Assembly (NCBI RefSeq): GCF_014648055.1
Contig: NZ_BMQJ01000008.1
Span: 284,210 to 348,209 of the forward strand
Length of the DNA stretch: 64,000 nt
Direction of reading: 5' to 3'
Origin: Streptosporangium pseudovulgare
Lineage (GTDB): Bacteria; Actinomycetota; Actinomycetes; Streptosporangiales; Streptosporangiaceae
The position numbers were made by a program, and so were the translations under genes. Positions within the stretch are counted from its first letter, which is position 1. Each line of letters begins with the position of its first letter. Shown here piece by piece: positions 6,524 through 15,650 of this stretch. Below the pieces are notes generated by a model. That model had not been told where the DNA came from, did not search any database, and saw nothing but the letters and a program-made list of their open reading frames with translations.

Positions 6524-8269
6524 TCAGTTGTGCGCCGAGCGGGCCTTGAACAGGGCCCGCTTGGCGGCCTTGCCGACCTGCTTGTCCGGGTGGGCCTGCT
6601 CGATCGCCTCCAGCAGCTCCTCCAGGTGCGGGTGCGGCACCTTCCAGATGACGTCCAGGAGACCGACCAGGCTCGACGCCGTGCCGATGTCGTCGAGGCT
6701 GCTGACGAACTCCGGCCGGCCGAGACCGGCGGAGATGGTCAGCATGTCGAGGATCAGCCAGTGGGTGTCGGCCTGGGTGGGCGGGGGCGCGTCGTCCACG
6801 CCGAGCTGGGCCAGGTGGGTGGCCGCGTAGGGGTGCAGGGACGGCTCGCCCAGGGCGTCCTTCCAGGCGGGCACCGCCACCTCGCCGAGCGAGCCGACCA
6901 TGCTGGCCGCCTGCACCCGGATCAGGGCGTCGGCGTCGTCCTCGGCGGCGGCCTCCAGCAGCTCACCGGCGGCCTTGGCGGGCTCGCGCAGCTCCATCCA
7001 GGCGGCGAACTCGGCGTCCGCCTCCTCCTCGGGCAGCTCCGCGCTGAAGGACAGCAGGTCGAAGGCGGTCATCGCGTCGATGGCGGGCCGGGCGTCCAGC
7101 TCGATGTCGGCGTCGTCGGCCAGGTGGACCACGCCCTCCATGCCGAGCGGGGTCAGCCGTACCTGGTCGTGCTCGACCTCGGTCATGCCGTACCCGGCGA
7201 GCCAGTCGAGGACGGGGTTGAGCGGGTCGCCGTACTTGGCGGTGGCCGCGGCCCACGCCTCGGCGCCGCGCTCGTCGTACTCGGCGGCGGCCTCGGTCAG
7301 TTCGGCGCGCAGCTCGGGAAGCGGCCTGGAACCGCTCGCCAGGAGCACCCGGACCAGCAGCGCCCGGGTCAGCCCGGACAGGGCGATCGTGGCGTCCTCG
7401 TCGTCCAGCTCGGGGTCGCCGTAGTCGACCGAGTGCAGGCCGGCCATCCAGACGTCCAGGGCGTCGTCGTCGTCCTCGAACGGCCAGTCGGCGGCGTCGG
7501 GGTCGGCGCCGACGGTGTCCTCGCCCTCGGGCTGGAGGAAGTCCAGGTCGATGGCGAGGTTCCAGATGTTCCAGAGCGCGGGCACGCGGTCCGACAGCGG
7601 CCGGCCGTCATCTGAGGGGAGGGGCAGGCCCAGGGCGGCCATGGCCTCGGCGATCTCGGCGTCGGTGAGCAGGCTGGTCTCGCCCACCCGCCGCTCGGAG
7701 CCGACCCAGAGCGCGAGGTCGCGCGCCTTGCCGATCAGCGGCGCCTTCCGTACGGCCTCGGCCAGCTCCGCGTCGGGCCGCAGGCGGATCGTCGGCAGCT
7801 CGGCGAGATCGTCGGCGAACGGCTCGAAGTCGCCCAGCCCCTCGATCTCCTCCTCGTCCTCCTCGTCGTAGCCCTCGTCGTCCTGCTCGGCGACGAGGTC
7901 CTCCATCGCGTCGACGAAGTCGTCCTCCAGACGGTCGAGCTCGGCCAGCAGGTCGCGGAGCGAGGAGGAGCCCTTGGCCAGCCGGCCGGTCTCCGACAGG
8001 AACGTCAGGTAGGCCCGCAGCGCGGGCACCATGCCGTCCGCCGCGGCGTCGGGGTCCTCCACGACCTGGGGCATCCGTTCGAGGAGCACCTTGCGCAGAT
8101 CGGCACGCTTCCATCGGCTGACGTCGTCGGAGGCGGTCAGCCGGTGCCACAGGGCGACGGGACCGACCAGGTTGGAATCGGTGCCGGGCGCGTTCTCGCG
8201 CACCCAGAGGATGAAGTCCTGGAGCAGGGGACGCAGTTCCGCCGCGGCCGCCTCGATGCGATCTGTCAC
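6524..8269 (-). CDS. Conserved acidic protein of unknown function
   Basis: 581-aa soluble protein that I do not recognise as a named family. It is mostly helical and strongly acidic, with a charged stretch at about residues 135-155 (EQDDEGYDEEDEEE). Repeated helical pairs toward the C-terminus (VQAASMVGSLGEVAVPAW..., SLHPYAATHLAQLG) resemble HEAT-like repeats, which suggests a scaffold or binding role. No signal peptide, membrane segment or catalytic motif is visible. The GTG start at 8269 has no Shine-Dalgarno but is preceded by TAGTCT at exactly six bases. Codon use matches the neighbours. Confidence 0.8.
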   Translation of the reverse strand: MTDRIEAAAAELRPLLQDFILWVRENAPGTDSNLVGPVALWHRLTASDDVSRWKRADLRKVLLERMPQVVEDPDAAADGMVPALRAYLTFLSETGRLAKGSSSLRDLLAELDRLEDDFVDAMEDLVAEQDDEGYDEEDEEEIEGLGDFEPFADDLAELPTIRLRPDAELAEAVRKAPLIGKARDLALWVGSERRVGETSLLTDAEIAEAMAALGLPLPSDDGRPLSDRVPALWNIWNLAIDLDFLQPEGEDTVGADPDAADWPFEDDDDALDVWMAGLHSVDYGDPELDDEDATIALSGLTRALLVRVLLASGSRPLPELRAELTEAAAEYDERGAEAWAAATAKYGDPLNPVLDWLAGYGMTEVEHDQVRLTPLGMEGVVHLADDADIELDARPAIDAMTAFDLLSFSAELPEEEADAEFAAWMELREPAKAAGELLEAAAEDDADALIRVQAASMVGSLGEVAVPAWKDALGEPSLHPYAATHLAQLGVDDAPPPTQADTHWLILDMLTISAGLGRPEFVSSLDDIGTASSLVGLLDVIWKVPHPHLEELLEAIEQAHPDKQVGKAAKRALFKARSAHN

Positions 8270-8275
8270 GCACCC

Positions 8276-8281
8276 AGACTA
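8276..8281 (-). promoter_or_regulatory. -10 element of the acidic protein gene (leaderless)
   Basis: TAGTCT on the minus strand, six bases before the GTG start. Confidence 0.5.
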
Positions 8282-8355
8282 GGGGTCCGCAAGGGTGCTC
8301 GCCTCCTCATATCGCACCCGTCACCCGGCTCGTCGCGCCTTCGATCGGCGGCCCC

Positions 8356-8419
8356 GGCCGGTCCGCCGTACCGCGGGCCGGGCCGGGGCGGCGGCGTGCC
8401 GCGGTACGGCGGGCCGGCC
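8356..8419 (-). terminator. Very long hairpin downstream of ndgR
   Basis: Arms of 21 bases (8356-8376 and 8399-8419; core CCGCCGTACCGCGG / CCGCGGTACGGCGG) differ at one position that still forms G-U, with a 22-base loop. It lies 40 bases past the ndgR stop and before the next minus-strand gene; no T-tract. Confidence 0.65.
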
Positions 8420-8458
8420 GCCCCGGCGGCCCCCTCGGCCGACTCCTCGGCCGGTCCC

Positions 8459-9175
8459 TCAGTTGGCCCGGCGCATCGCCTCGGTGATCCGCTCGGCGGC
8501 GCTCACCACCGGCGCCGCGTGCAGGCGGCCCGGAGTGCGGGTGAGGCGCTCGATCGGCCCGGAGACCGAGATGGCGGCGATCACCTTTCCGGCGGTGCCG
8601 CGGATCGGCGCCGACACGCTGGCCACGCCCTGCTCGCGCTCACCGACGCTGTGGGACCAGCCCCTGCGCCGCACGCTCGCCAGTGTCGCCGCGGTGAACT
8701 TCGCGCCGCGCAGCCCCCGGTGCAGCCGGTCGGGCTCCTCCCACGCCAGCAGGATCTGCGCGGCGGACCCGGCGATCATCGGCAGCGCCGAGCCGACCGG
8801 CACGGTGTCGCGCAGCCCGCTGGAGCGCTCGGCGGCGGCCACGCACACGCGCTCGTCGCCCTGGCGGCGGTAGAGCTGGGCGCTCTCGCCGGTCAGGTCG
8901 CGCAGCTGGGCGAGGATCGGCGAGGCCACGGCCAGGAGCCGGTCCTCGCCCGCGGCCGTGGACAGCTCGGAGAGGCGCGGGCCGAGCACGAAGCGGCCCT
9001 GCGTGTCACGGGAGACGATGCGGTGGTGCTCGAGTGCGACGGCGAGCCGGTGGGCCGTGGGACGCGCCAGGCCGGTGGCCTGGACGAGCTGGGCGAGGGA
9101 GGCCGGGCCGGCTTCGAGGGCGTTGAGCACGAGCACGGCCTTGTCCAGTACGCCGACTCCGCTAGAGTTGTCCAT
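8459..9175 (-). CDS. ndgR: IclR family regulator of leucine biosynthesis (NdgR/AreB type)
   Basis: 238-aa IclR-type regulator: N-terminal winged helix (VLDKAVLVLNALE, ATGLARPTAHRLAVALEHH) and C-terminal effector domain (SASVSAPIRGTAGKVIAAISVSGP). In Streptomyces the orthologue NdgR/AreB is divergent from leuCD and controls amino-acid biosynthesis; the same arrangement is seen here. ATG at 9175 is chosen because homologues start near SSGVGVLDKA; there is no Shine-Dalgarno, and a CAGTAT hexamer ends six bases upstream, so a leaderless mRNA is possible. The C-terminal domain is expected to sense a leucine-pathway metabolite. Confidence 0.9.
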   Translation of the reverse strand: MDNSSGVGVLDKAVLVLNALEAGPASLAQLVQATGLARPTAHRLAVALEHHRIVSRDTQGRFVLGPRLSELSTAAGEDRLLAVASPILAQLRDLTGESAQLYRRQGDERVCVAAAERSSGLRDTVPVGSALPMIAGSAAQILLAWEEPDRLHRGLRGAKFTAATLASVRRRGWSHSVGEREQGVASVSAPIRGTAGKVIAAISVSGPIERLTRTPGRLHAAPVVSAAERITEAMRRAN

Positions 9176-9190
9176 ACACCGATACTGCCG

Positions 9191-9205
9191 TCTCGACATA
9201 TGAGA
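9191..9205. promoter_or_regulatory. Putative NdgR operator
   Basis: Short dyad TCTC-N7-GAGA around a CATATG core in the 71-bp ndgR-leuC gap. Position fits control of both genes; the motif itself is weak. Confidence 0.35.
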
Positions 9206-9246
9206 AAGCAAGTCGGGTGCGGAATGGCTGATCGCAAGGAGGCGAC

Positions 9247-10635
9247 ATGGGCCGCACGCTGGCGGAGAAGGTCTGGGAGCAGCACGTCGTGCGACGTGCC
9301 GAAGGGGAACCCGATCTGCTCTACATCGACCTTCACCTCATCCACGAGGTGACCAGCCCGCAGGCCTTCGACGGCCTGCGCATGGCGGGCCGTCCCGTCC
9401 GGCGGCCCGAGCTGACCATCGCGACCGAGGACCACAACGTCCCGACCGTCCTCGGCCCGATCGAGGACCCCGTCTCGCGCACGCAGGTCGAGACGCTGCG
9501 CAAGAACTGCGCCGAGTTCGGCATCCGGCTGCACCCGATGGGCGACGCCGGCCAGGGCGTCGTGCACATCATCGGCCCGCAGTTCGGGCTGACCCAGCCG
9601 GGCATGACCATCGTCTGTGGTGATTCTCACACCTCGACCCACGGCGCCTTCGGGGCCATCGCCTTCGGCATCGGCACCTCGGAGGTGGAGCACGTCCTGG
9701 CCACCCAGACCCTGCCGGCCTACCGGCCGAAGACGATGGCCGTCGAGGTGTCCGGCGAACTGCCGCCCGGCGTGACCGCCAAGGACCTCATCCTGGCCAT
9801 CATCGCCAAGATCGGCACCGGCGGCGGCCAGGGGCACATCGTCGAGTACCGCGGCGAGGCGATCCGCGGGCTGTCGATGGAGGGCCGGATGACGGTCTGC
9901 AACATGTCCATCGAGGCCGGCGCCCGTGCGGGCCTGATCGCCCCGGACGAGACCACGTTCGCCTATCTCAAGGGCCGCCCCCACGCGCCCACCGGCGCCG
10001 CCTGGGACGCCGCCGTCGAGTACTGGCGCTCCCTGACGACCGACGAGGACGCCGTCTTCGACACGGTCGTGGAGATCGACGCCTCGACGCTGACCCCGTT
10101 CGTCACCTGGGGCACCAACCCGGGCCAGGGCGCCCCGCTCGGGGAGTCGGTGCCGAACCCGGAGGACACCTCCGACCCCGCCGCCGCCCGGCGCGCCCTG
10201 GAGTACATGGGCCTGACCGCGGGCACCCCGCTCCGCGACATCGAGGTGGACACGGTCTTCATGGGCTCGTGCACCAACGGCCGCCTGGAGGACCTGCGGG
10301 CCGCGGCCGAGGTGCTGCGCGGCCGCAGGGTCGTCACCCGCACGCTCGTCGTCCCCGGTTCGATGCTGGTCAAGCTCCAGGCCGAGCAGGAGGGGCTGCA
10401 CGAGGTGTTCAAGGCCGCCGGAGCCGAGTGGCGGGAGGCCGGGTGCTCGATGTGCCTGGGCATGAACCCCGACACCCTGGCCCCCGGCGAGCGCAGCGCC
10501 TCCACGTCCAACCGCAACTTCGAGGGACGCCAGGGCCGGGGCGGCCGCACCCACCTCGTCTCGCCCCAGGTCGCCGCGGCGACCGCCGTCACCGGCAGGC
10601 TGACCGCCCCCGCCGACCTGGACCAGGAGGTCTGA
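9247..10635 (+). CDS. leuC: 3-isopropylmalate dehydratase large subunit
   Basis: 462-aa aconitase-family subunit that with LeuD converts 2- to 3-isopropylmalate in leucine synthesis. The 4Fe-4S cluster cysteines are visible in [26 protein letters not shown] and [11 protein letters not shown]. Start: ATG with AAGGAGG four bases upstream. It is followed five bases later by leuD and forms a leuCD operon under the divergent ndgR. Length is normal (E. coli 466). Confidence 0.97.
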   Translation: MGRTLAEKVWEQHVVRRAEGEPDLLYIDLHLIHEVTSPQAFDGLRMAGRPVRRPELTIATEDHNVPTVLGPIEDPVSRTQVETLRKNCAEFGIRLHPMGDAGQGVVHIIGPQFGLTQPGMTIVCGDSHTSTHGAFGAIAFGIGTSEVEHVLATQTLPAYRPKTMAVEVSGELPPGVTAKDLILAIIAKIGTGGGQGHIVEYRGEAIRGLSMEGRMTVCNMSIEAGARAGLIAPDETTFAYLKGRPHAPTGAAWDAAVEYWRSLTTDEDAVFDTVVEIDASTLTPFVTWGTNPGQGAPLGESVPNPEDTSDPAAARRALEYMGLTAGTPLRDIEVDTVFMGSCTNGRLEDLRAAAEVLRGRRVVTRTLVVPGSMLVKLQAEQEGLHEVFKAAGAEWREAGCSMCLGMNPDTLAPGERSASTSNRNFEGRQGRGGRTHLVSPQVAAATAVTGRLTAPADLDQEV

Positions 10636-10640
10636 TCACC

Positions 10641-11228
10641 ATGGAAGCCTTCACCACCCACACCGGCCGGGCCGTGCCGCTGCGCCGCAGCAACGTCGAC
10701 ACCGACCAGATCATCCCGGCCGTCTGGCTCAAGCAGGTCAGCCGTACCGGGTTCGACAGGGGACTGTTCTCGGCCTGGCGCGAGGACCCCGGCTTCGTCC
10801 TGAACGACCCCGCCCGCCAGGGCGCGTCGATCCTGGTGGCCGGCCCCGACTTCGGCACCGGCTCCTCGCGCGAGCACGCCGTGTGGGCCCTGCAGCAGTA
10901 CGGCTTCCGCGTCGTGATCGCCGCCCGCTTCGGCGACATCTTCCGCAACAACTCCACCAAGATGGGGCTGCTCCCGGTCGTCCTGCCGGCCGCCACGGTC
11001 GAGGCGATCCAGACGGCGACGGAGGCCGACCCCTCCCTGGAGGTCACCGTCGACCTGGTGGAACGCCAGGTGCGCTGGGCCGGCGAGACCGCCGCCTTCG
11101 AGATCGACGACTACACCCGCTGGCGGCTGATGGAGGGGCTGGACGACATCGGGCTGACCCTCCGCCACGCCGACGAGGTGACCGAGTACGAGAATGGTCG
11201 GCAGCCATGGTTGCCGACGACCGTCTGA
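10641..11228 (+). CDS. leuD: 3-isopropylmalate dehydratase small subunit
   Basis: 195-aa swivelling-domain subunit of isopropylmalate isomerase. Diagnostic segments: NVDTDQIIP near the N-terminus, [13 protein letters not shown], and [21 protein letters not shown] 10641 is preceded by GGAGG at the end of leuC. The last 22 bases overlap the next small ORF. Confidence 0.97.
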   Translation: MEAFTTHTGRAVPLRRSNVDTDQIIPAVWLKQVSRTGFDRGLFSAWREDPGFVLNDPARQGASILVAGPDFGTGSSREHAVWALQQYGFRVVIAARFGDIFRNNSTKMGLLPVVLPAATVEAIQTATEADPSLEVTVDLVERQVRWAGETAAFEIDDYTRWRLMEGLDDIGLTLRHADEVTEYENGRQPWLPTTV

Positions 11229-11461
11229 CGGATCCCGAAGAGGAACTGGCGCGGCGGCTGCGCGAGGCGCACCGCCGCGTCCGTGGTCTCAGCCTGCCCG
11301 CCGACCGGCGGGAGCGCCTGGCCCGGCGGCTGATTTCGATCAACGATGCGGCCAAGCGCAACGTGGGTCATGCCGCCCGACGCCTGGATTTATTCCTTGT
11401 AGACCTAGATGTTCTGGTTTCAGACACGCCGAGTCCTGGAAACATTGCGGAAGGTGATTGA
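11207..11461 (+). CDS. Small conserved hypothetical protein after leuD
   Basis: 84-aa basic helical protein starting with ATG 11207 inside the end of leuD (22-base overlap), so probably translationally coupled. It begins [20 protein letters not shown] and has two Arg-rich amphipathic helices ([25 protein letters not shown]). I know no function; small ORFs at this position between leuD and hup occur in related actinomycetes. Codon GC in its last 30 codons falls below that of leuD. No membrane segment. Confidence 0.65.
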   Translation: MVADDRLTDPEEELARRLREAHRRVRGLSLPADRRERLARRLISINDAAKRNVGHAARRLDLFLVDLDVLVSDTPSPGNIAEGD

Positions 11462-11605
11462 GTCATACGGCTCCGTCCCCTAATTTCAAGCGGGCAAGGG
11501 GTTTCTCGCTCTGTTGAGACCTCATGCCGTGACAAATCGGGTGATGACGGGGCGATCTGCCTCATGGCCCACTCCCAGACATCGGTAAGCAGGGGGAGCA
11601 AACCT

Positions 11606-11905
11606 ATGAACAAGAAGGAACTCGTCGACGCGGTCGCTGATCGGGTCGGTGACAAGAAGACGGCGACCGAGGCCGTGAACGCGGTGATCGACACCATCCA
11701 GAAGACCGTCGCCCGTGGGGACAAGGTCTCCATCACGGGGTTCGGCGCGTTCGAGATGGTCAACAAGCCCGCCCGCACGGCCCGCAACCCTTCCACGGGA
11801 GCCGAGATCAAGGTCGCCGAGAGCTGGGGGCCGAAGTTCCGTCCCGGCTCCGACTTCAAGGAGCTCGTCAACACGGAGGGAAAGAAGGCCGCGAAGAAAA
11901 AGTAG
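11606..11905 (+). CDS. hup: HU family nucleoid-associated protein
   Basis: 99-aa HU subunit that bends and compacts DNA as a dimer. Starts MNKKELVDAVADRVG; the DNA-binding arm is GFGAFEMVNKPARTARNPSTG with the conserved Arg-Asn-Pro; the end is a short KKAAKKK tail, much shorter than the long Lys/Ala/Pro tails of mycobacterial HupB or Streptomyces HupS, so this is the HupA-like form. ATG 11606 follows AGGGGGAG; an in-frame ATG 14 codons upstream is rejected because HU proteins begin at MNK. About 140 bp of untranslated DNA precede it with no gene visible. Confidence 0.95.
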   Translation: MNKKELVDAVADRVGDKKTATEAVNAVIDTIQKTVARGDKVSITGFGAFEMVNKPARTARNPSTGAEIKVAESWGPKFRPGSDFKELVNTEGKKAAKKK

Positions 11906-11914
11906 GGCCTTCTT

Positions 11915-11952
11915 CCGGACGCCCGGATCCCTGAGGGGGTCCGGGCGTCCGG
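11915..11952 (+). terminator. hup terminator hairpin
   Basis: Long GC stem, CCGGACGCCCGGA pairing with TCCGGGCGTCCGG, ten bases after the hup stop codon. Confidence 0.75.
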
Positions 11953-11958
11953 CTGTCC

Positions 11959-12052
11959 GGGGCCCGGAAGCCGGCCGGGGGCGGGCCGTCCGGGAGGCCG
12001 TGTCCGGTAAGCCGGCCGGGGCGTCCGGCCGTCCGGGAGGCCGCGGTTCCGG
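11959..12052. repeat. Two imperfect copies of a ~42-bp GC-rich repeat
   Basis: AAGCCGGCCGGGG recurs at 11968 and 12009, and GGCCGTCCGGGAGGCCG at 11984 and 12027. Lies in the gap between hup and the convergent cold-shock-like gene. Confidence 0.7.
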
Positions 12053-12085
12053 GTGCGGCCGGGCGGCGGACGGGCCGCCGCGCCG

Positions 12086-12295
12086 TCAGGCCCGGCCGGG
12101 CAGCGGGAAGGTGGAGAGCGTGACGTAGGTGACCCGGCCCTCGTCGAGGAGGATGTTCACCCGCTGGCCGGGCCGGAGCAGCCGCAGCGGCCCGGCGTCG
12201 AACGCCTCCGCGCCGAACCGCAGCTCGGTCCCGTCGTCGAGGAACACCGACCCCGACCGGGTCGCCGCGTCGAAGATCCGCACCGTCGCCTGCAC
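12086..12295 (-). CDS. Cold-shock-like OB-fold small protein
   Basis: 69-aa protein with a compact beta-rich pattern: MQATVRIFDAATRSGSVFLD, then FGAEAFDAG, LRLLRPGQRVNILLD and VTYVTLSTF. This matches the spacing of a cold-shock OB fold (short strand, SGSV in place of GFGFI, then R-PGQRV), but the aromatic RNP motifs of true CspA are missing, so nucleic-acid binding is uncertain. Small proteins of this kind occur near hup in actinomycetes. The GTG start at 12295 has no Shine-Dalgarno and is six bases after TACGCT: probably leaderless. Confidence 0.7.
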   Translation of the reverse strand: MQATVRIFDAATRSGSVFLDDGTELRFGAEAFDAGPLRLLRPGQRVNILLDEGRVTYVTLSTFPLPGRA

Positions 12296-12301
12296 CCGAC
12301 C

Positions 12302-12307
12302 AGCGTA
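12302..12307 (-). promoter_or_regulatory. -10 element of cold-shock-like gene (leaderless)
   Basis: TACGCT on the minus strand, six bases before the GTG start. Confidence 0.5.
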
Positions 12308-12365
12308 GCCCGCGACCGCCCGCGCCGGGCCGTACGGACATCCGCGCGCCGGGCCGTACGCGGGA

Positions 12366-13169
12366 TCACCCCGCCGGACGCTCCGTGGCGCCCGCCTCGT
12401 CGCTCCCCGTCCCGTCGTTCCCCGTCTCGCCGGTCGCCGTCTCGCCGGCCGCCGCGGCCTCGGCGGCGAACGACGCCAGGCCCCGGATGATGATCTCGAC
12501 GCCGAGGTCGAAGCGCTCGTCGTTGGACCGGCCGAACATGGAGCGCGACAGCGCCGTCAGGTGCGGGAAGCGCTCGGGCGGCAGTTCGGCGAAGTAGCGC
12601 TCCAGCGCCTCGCGCATCCCCTGCCAGGTCAGCTCATCGGTGGCGCGGTACCTGTCCTGCCACATGCCCTCCTCCAGGGCGAAGCCGTCCACGAAGGTGG
12701 AGAGCACGTCGCCGGCGGCCCCGGCGACCCGGTCGGGCAGGCCGGCGGCGCGGAACACCCCGAGGAGCGCGTCCATGTGGGGGAGCATCTCCGGCTTGAA
12801 CGGGACGGAGCCCATCGAGATCCTGGCCAGGTCGCGGTGCGAGCGGAGCTTGGCCAGCGCGGCGCGGGCGTAGTCCCTGAGCTGCTCCCGCCAGCGCTCC
12901 GGGTCGGGGTCGGGCAGGTCCATGTCGGCGAAGAAGCGGGAGTACATCAGCTCCAGCAGCTCGTCCTTGCTGCTCACGTGGGCGTAGAGGGCCGAGACCG
13001 CGACGCCGAGCTCGGCCGCGACCATGCGCATGCTCAGCCGGTCGTAGCCCTCCCGGTCCAGGACGACGTACGCGGCCTCGACGATCCGGTCCCTGGTGAG
13101 AGGGATCCGGGGCGGGCGCGTCCGGCCGCGCGGGCGATCCCAGGGCAGGGCGGGCAGCTCGTCGCTCAT
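12366..13169 (-). CDS. TetR family repressor of the adjacent MFS pump
   Basis: 267-aa TetR-family regulator. The HTH is TRDRIVEAAYVVLDREG ... RMVAAELGVAVSALYAHVSSKDELLELM; the long C-terminal ligand domain resembles the TetR_C class found next to tetracycline and multidrug exporters. ATG 13169 is chosen because TGAGG lies four bases upstream; an upstream in-frame ATG is weaker. The C-terminus ends in a low-complexity TATGETGNDGTGSDEAG tail. Divergent from an MFS exporter, with palindromes in the 208-bp gap; it should repress both until a drug-like ligand binds. Confidence 0.88.
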   Translation of the reverse strand: MSDELPALPWDRPRGRTRPPRIPLTRDRIVEAAYVVLDREGYDRLSMRMVAAELGVAVSALYAHVSSKDELLELMYSRFFADMDLPDPDPERWREQLRDYARAALAKLRSHRDLARISMGSVPFKPEMLPHMDALLGVFRAAGLPDRVAGAAGDVLSTFVDGFALEEGMWQDRYRATDELTWQGMREALERYFAELPPERFPHLTALSRSMFGRSNDERFDLGVEIIIRGLASFAAEAAAAGETATGETGNDGTGSDEAGATERPAG

Positions 13170-13187
13170 GACCTCAGTGTATGCCGG

Positions 13188-13204
13188 GGTGAACACTGAT
13201 CACC
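13188..13204. promoter_or_regulatory. Palindromic operator near tetR
   Basis: GGTGAACACTGATCACC: 5-bp arms GGTGA/TCACC. It shares the GAACACTG core with the site near the MFS gene, suggesting one regulator binds both. Confidence 0.55.
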
Positions 13205-13293
13205 GTATCGAACGGCGCTCTCTTTCGCGTTATATCTTGTCCTTCGATGCGATGCGACATATCTTAAGAACAGCGTACCGACTGCTGAACGCC

Positions 13294-13336
13294 GTTCTCC
13301 AAGAGAACATTGATCAGCTACTCTGAACACTGTTCA
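13294..13336. promoter_or_regulatory. Promoter and operators of the MFS gene
   Basis: A perfect palindrome TGAACACTGTTCA (13324-13336) abuts a TACTCT -10 (13319-13324), and another dyad, GTTCTC-CAA-GAGAAC (13294-13308), covers the -35 zone. Repressor at these sites would block polymerase. The 13205-13320 stretch is unusually AT-rich for this window, with two ATATCTT direct repeats. Confidence 0.6.
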
Positions 13337-13377
13337 CCGATGATGGACGCCATTCCCGCAGACCCGAGGAGTCCCCC

Positions 13378-14829
13378 ATGGCCGCAGACCTGACCACCCC
13401 CGCTCCACCCGGGGCGGAGGCGCCCGCCTACCGCTGGCGCTGGGCCGCCCTGTTCGTGATCCTCGCCGCCGAGGTGATGGACCTTCTCGACGCGATGGTC
13501 ACCAACATCGCCGCGCCCACGATCCGCGCCGAGATCGGCGGCACCGCCGCCACGATCCAGTGGCTCGGCGCCGCCTACACGCTCTCCATGGCCGTCGGCC
13601 TGATCACCGGGGGACGGCTGGGCGACATCTTCGGCCGCAGGCGGATGTTCCTGATCGGCGCGGCCGGGTTCACCGTCGGCTCGCTGCTGTGCGCCGTCGC
13701 CCAGTCTCCTGAGCTGCTCATCGGCGCGCGGGTCGTGCAGGGCCTGTTCGGCGCGGTCATGCTCCCGCAGGGGCTCGGCATGATCAAGGAGATGTTCCCG
13801 CCGAAGGAGATGGCCGCGGCGTTCGGCCTCTTCGGGCCCGTCATGGGCCTGTCCTCGGTGGGCGGCCCCACCCTGGCGGGATGGCTGATCGAGGCCGACT
13901 TCCTCGGGACGGGCTGGCGCATGATCTTCCTGATCAACCTGCCGCTCGGCCTGGCCGCCGTGCTCGCCGGCCTGCGTTTCCTGCCCGAGTCGCGCTCGCC
14001 GCACCCGCTCCGGCTCGACGTGCCCGGTGTGCTGCTGGTCTCCGTCGCGAGCCTGCTGCTGGTCTACCCGCTGGTCCAGGGCCGGGAGAGCGGCTGGCCC
14101 GTCTGGGCCTTCGTCATGATGGCCGTCTCGCTCGCCGTCTTCGCCGTCTTCGGCTGGTTCGAGTCCCGCAGGAGCCGCTCCGGCGGCGACCCGCTGGTCG
14201 TGCCCAGCCTCTTCCGCAAGCGGGCCTTCACCGGCGGCCTGCTGACCGGAATGGTCTTCTTCTCGTCCATGGCGGGCTTCACGCTGGTGTTCAACCTCTA
14301 CACCCAGATCGGGCTCGGCTACTCGACGCTCAAGGCCGGCCTGGTCATGATCCCGTGGTCGCTGGGCATGATCGCGGGCTTCGGCGCCGCCCAGGCGGTG
14401 CAGCGGTTCGGGCGGCGGGCACTGCAGGGCGGAGTCGTGATCATGACGCTCGGCACGCTGGGCGTGCTGCTCACCATCGTGCTGGCGGGCGAGACCGTCA
14501 CCGCCTGGCAGTTCGTCCCCGCCCTGGTGGTCACCGGGTTCGGCATGGGCCTGCTGATGGCGCCGTTCTTCGACATCGTGCTGGCCGGGGTCGAGCAGCA
14601 CGAGACCGGCTCGGCCTCCGGCACGCTGACGGCCGTCCAGCAGCTCGGCGGCTCCTTCGGCGTCGCGCTGCTCGGCACGGTCTTCTTCGACCTGCTGAGC
14701 TCCGGAACCGACATGGGCTCCGCGATGCGGACCGTGCTGTGGGTGGTCGCGGCCATGCTCGTGGCGACCCTCGTGGCCTCCTTCCTGCTGCCGAAGCAGG
14801 CCCGCGAGGAGGAGCCGGCCGGGCACTGA
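13378..14829 (+). CDS. MFS drug exporter, DHA2 (EmrB/QacA) family
   Basis: 483-aa major facilitator with about 14 hydrophobic helices, as in the DHA2 drug:proton antiporters. Motif A is [16 protein letters not shown] after helix 2; motif C-like [18 protein letters not shown] lies in helix 5. ATG follows GAGGAGTCCCCC. Expected to expel drugs across the cytoplasmic membrane under control of the divergent TetR. Substrate not readable. Confidence 0.92.
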   Translation: MAADLTTPAPPGAEAPAYRWRWAALFVILAAEVMDLLDAMVTNIAAPTIRAEIGGTAATIQWLGAAYTLSMAVGLITGGRLGDIFGRRRMFLIGAAGFTVGSLLCAVAQSPELLIGARVVQGLFGAVMLPQGLGMIKEMFPPKEMAAAFGLFGPVMGLSSVGGPTLAGWLIEADFLGTGWRMIFLINLPLGLAAVLAGLRFLPESRSPHPLRLDVPGVLLVSVASLLLVYPLVQGRESGWPVWAFVMMAVSLAVFAVFGWFESRRSRSGGDPLVVPSLFRKRAFTGGLLTGMVFFSSMAGFTLVFNLYTQIGLGYSTLKAGLVMIPWSLGMIAGFGAAQAVQRFGRRALQGGVVIMTLGTLGVLLTIVLAGETVTAWQFVPALVVTGFGMGLLMAPFFDIVLAGVEQHETGSASGTLTAVQQLGGSFGVALLGTVFFDLLSSGTDMGSAMRTVLWVVAAMLVATLVASFLLPKQAREEEPAGH

Positions 14830-14848
14830 GCCCGGCCCGGACGGGATC

Positions 14849-15571
14849 TCAGCGAAGGGAGCCCCCCGGCGGGGACTCCCTTCCGGGTCTCCCGGCGTCC
14901 TCGGGCTCTCCGACGCCCTCCGGCATCCCCGCCCCCGCCAGCCTCCCGGCGATCTCCGCCGTACGGGGGCCGACGCCCAGGGACAGGGCCGCCCGCAGGT
15001 CGTCGGGGGTGTCCACGTCCCGGCGGACCGACTCGACCCCGTGCAGGCACAGCTCCTTCGCGCCGCGCCGCAGGTGCCGGTCCCGCGACGGGCCGCCGAA
15101 CCCCGGGGTGAACGGCACGCCGGGGCGTACACCGTAGAAGGTCGTGCCGACCTCGGCGGCGTCGGGGAGGAAGGACTGGTCGAACTCCCCGGCGGCGGCC
15201 AGCACGAGCGCCAGCTCCGCCGGGCGGAGCGCCGGCAGGTCCGCCTGGAGCGCGCCGACGGGGCCGCCGGGCGCCAGCCGTACCGCCTCCAGGCCGCCGT
15301 GCCGCAGCGCCGCGTTCAGCCCGGCCTCCGGATCGCCGGTGACGTGCGCGCCCACCTCCGCCAGCGCCGGGGCCGCCACCGGGTCGCCCGTCACCACCAC
15401 CACCCGGGCCACGGCGGCGCAGCGCAGGGCGGCCTCGACCGTGTCGCAGGCGATCGCCACGGCCAGCGCCGCCCGGTGCGGGCCGGCCGCCTCCGACAGC
15501 CGGGTCTTGGCCGCGACGAGCGTCTTGACCGGCACGACCAGGGTCCAGCCGGGATTCTCCGCAGGAGGCAT
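14849..15571 (-). CDS. cofC: 2-phospho-L-lactate (or PEP) guanylyltransferase of F420 biosynthesis
   Basis: 240-aa nucleotidyltransferase of the CofC/FbiD family, which activates phospholactate or PEP with GTP for coenzyme F420 synthesis. Visible motifs: [16 protein letters not shown] (nucleotide-binding loop), [19 protein letters not shown] (metal-binding Asp), and FGGPSRDRH ... [10 protein letters not shown]. The C-terminus carries a Pro/Gly-rich extension of about 25 residues. ATG 15571 is taken because homologues start just before this first motif; the open frame continues upstream without support. Divergent from plsC, an arrangement also known in Streptomyces. Confidence 0.92.
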   Translation of the reverse strand: MPPAENPGWTLVVPVKTLVAAKTRLSEAAGPHRAALAVAIACDTVEAALRCAAVARVVVVTGDPVAAPALAEVGAHVTGDPEAGLNAALRHGGLEAVRLAPGGPVGALQADLPALRPAELALVLAAAGEFDQSFLPDAAEVGTTFYGVRPGVPFTPGFGGPSRDRHLRRGAKELCLHGVESVRRDVDTPDDLRAALSLGVGPRTAEIAGRLAGAGMPEGVGEPEDAGRPGRESPPGGSLR

Positions 15572-15650
15572 AGCCTTAGCATCCCGCCTCGACACCTCCC
15601 ACGGCCAACCGGGACACTTGGGGCTGCACCGCACCCATATGGAGGAGCTC

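Noticed and set aside
13096..13326. Small plus-strand ORF across the tetR-MFS gap
   Set aside because: It overlaps the tetR start and the operators, has AT-rich third positions unlike genes here, and has no ribosome site.
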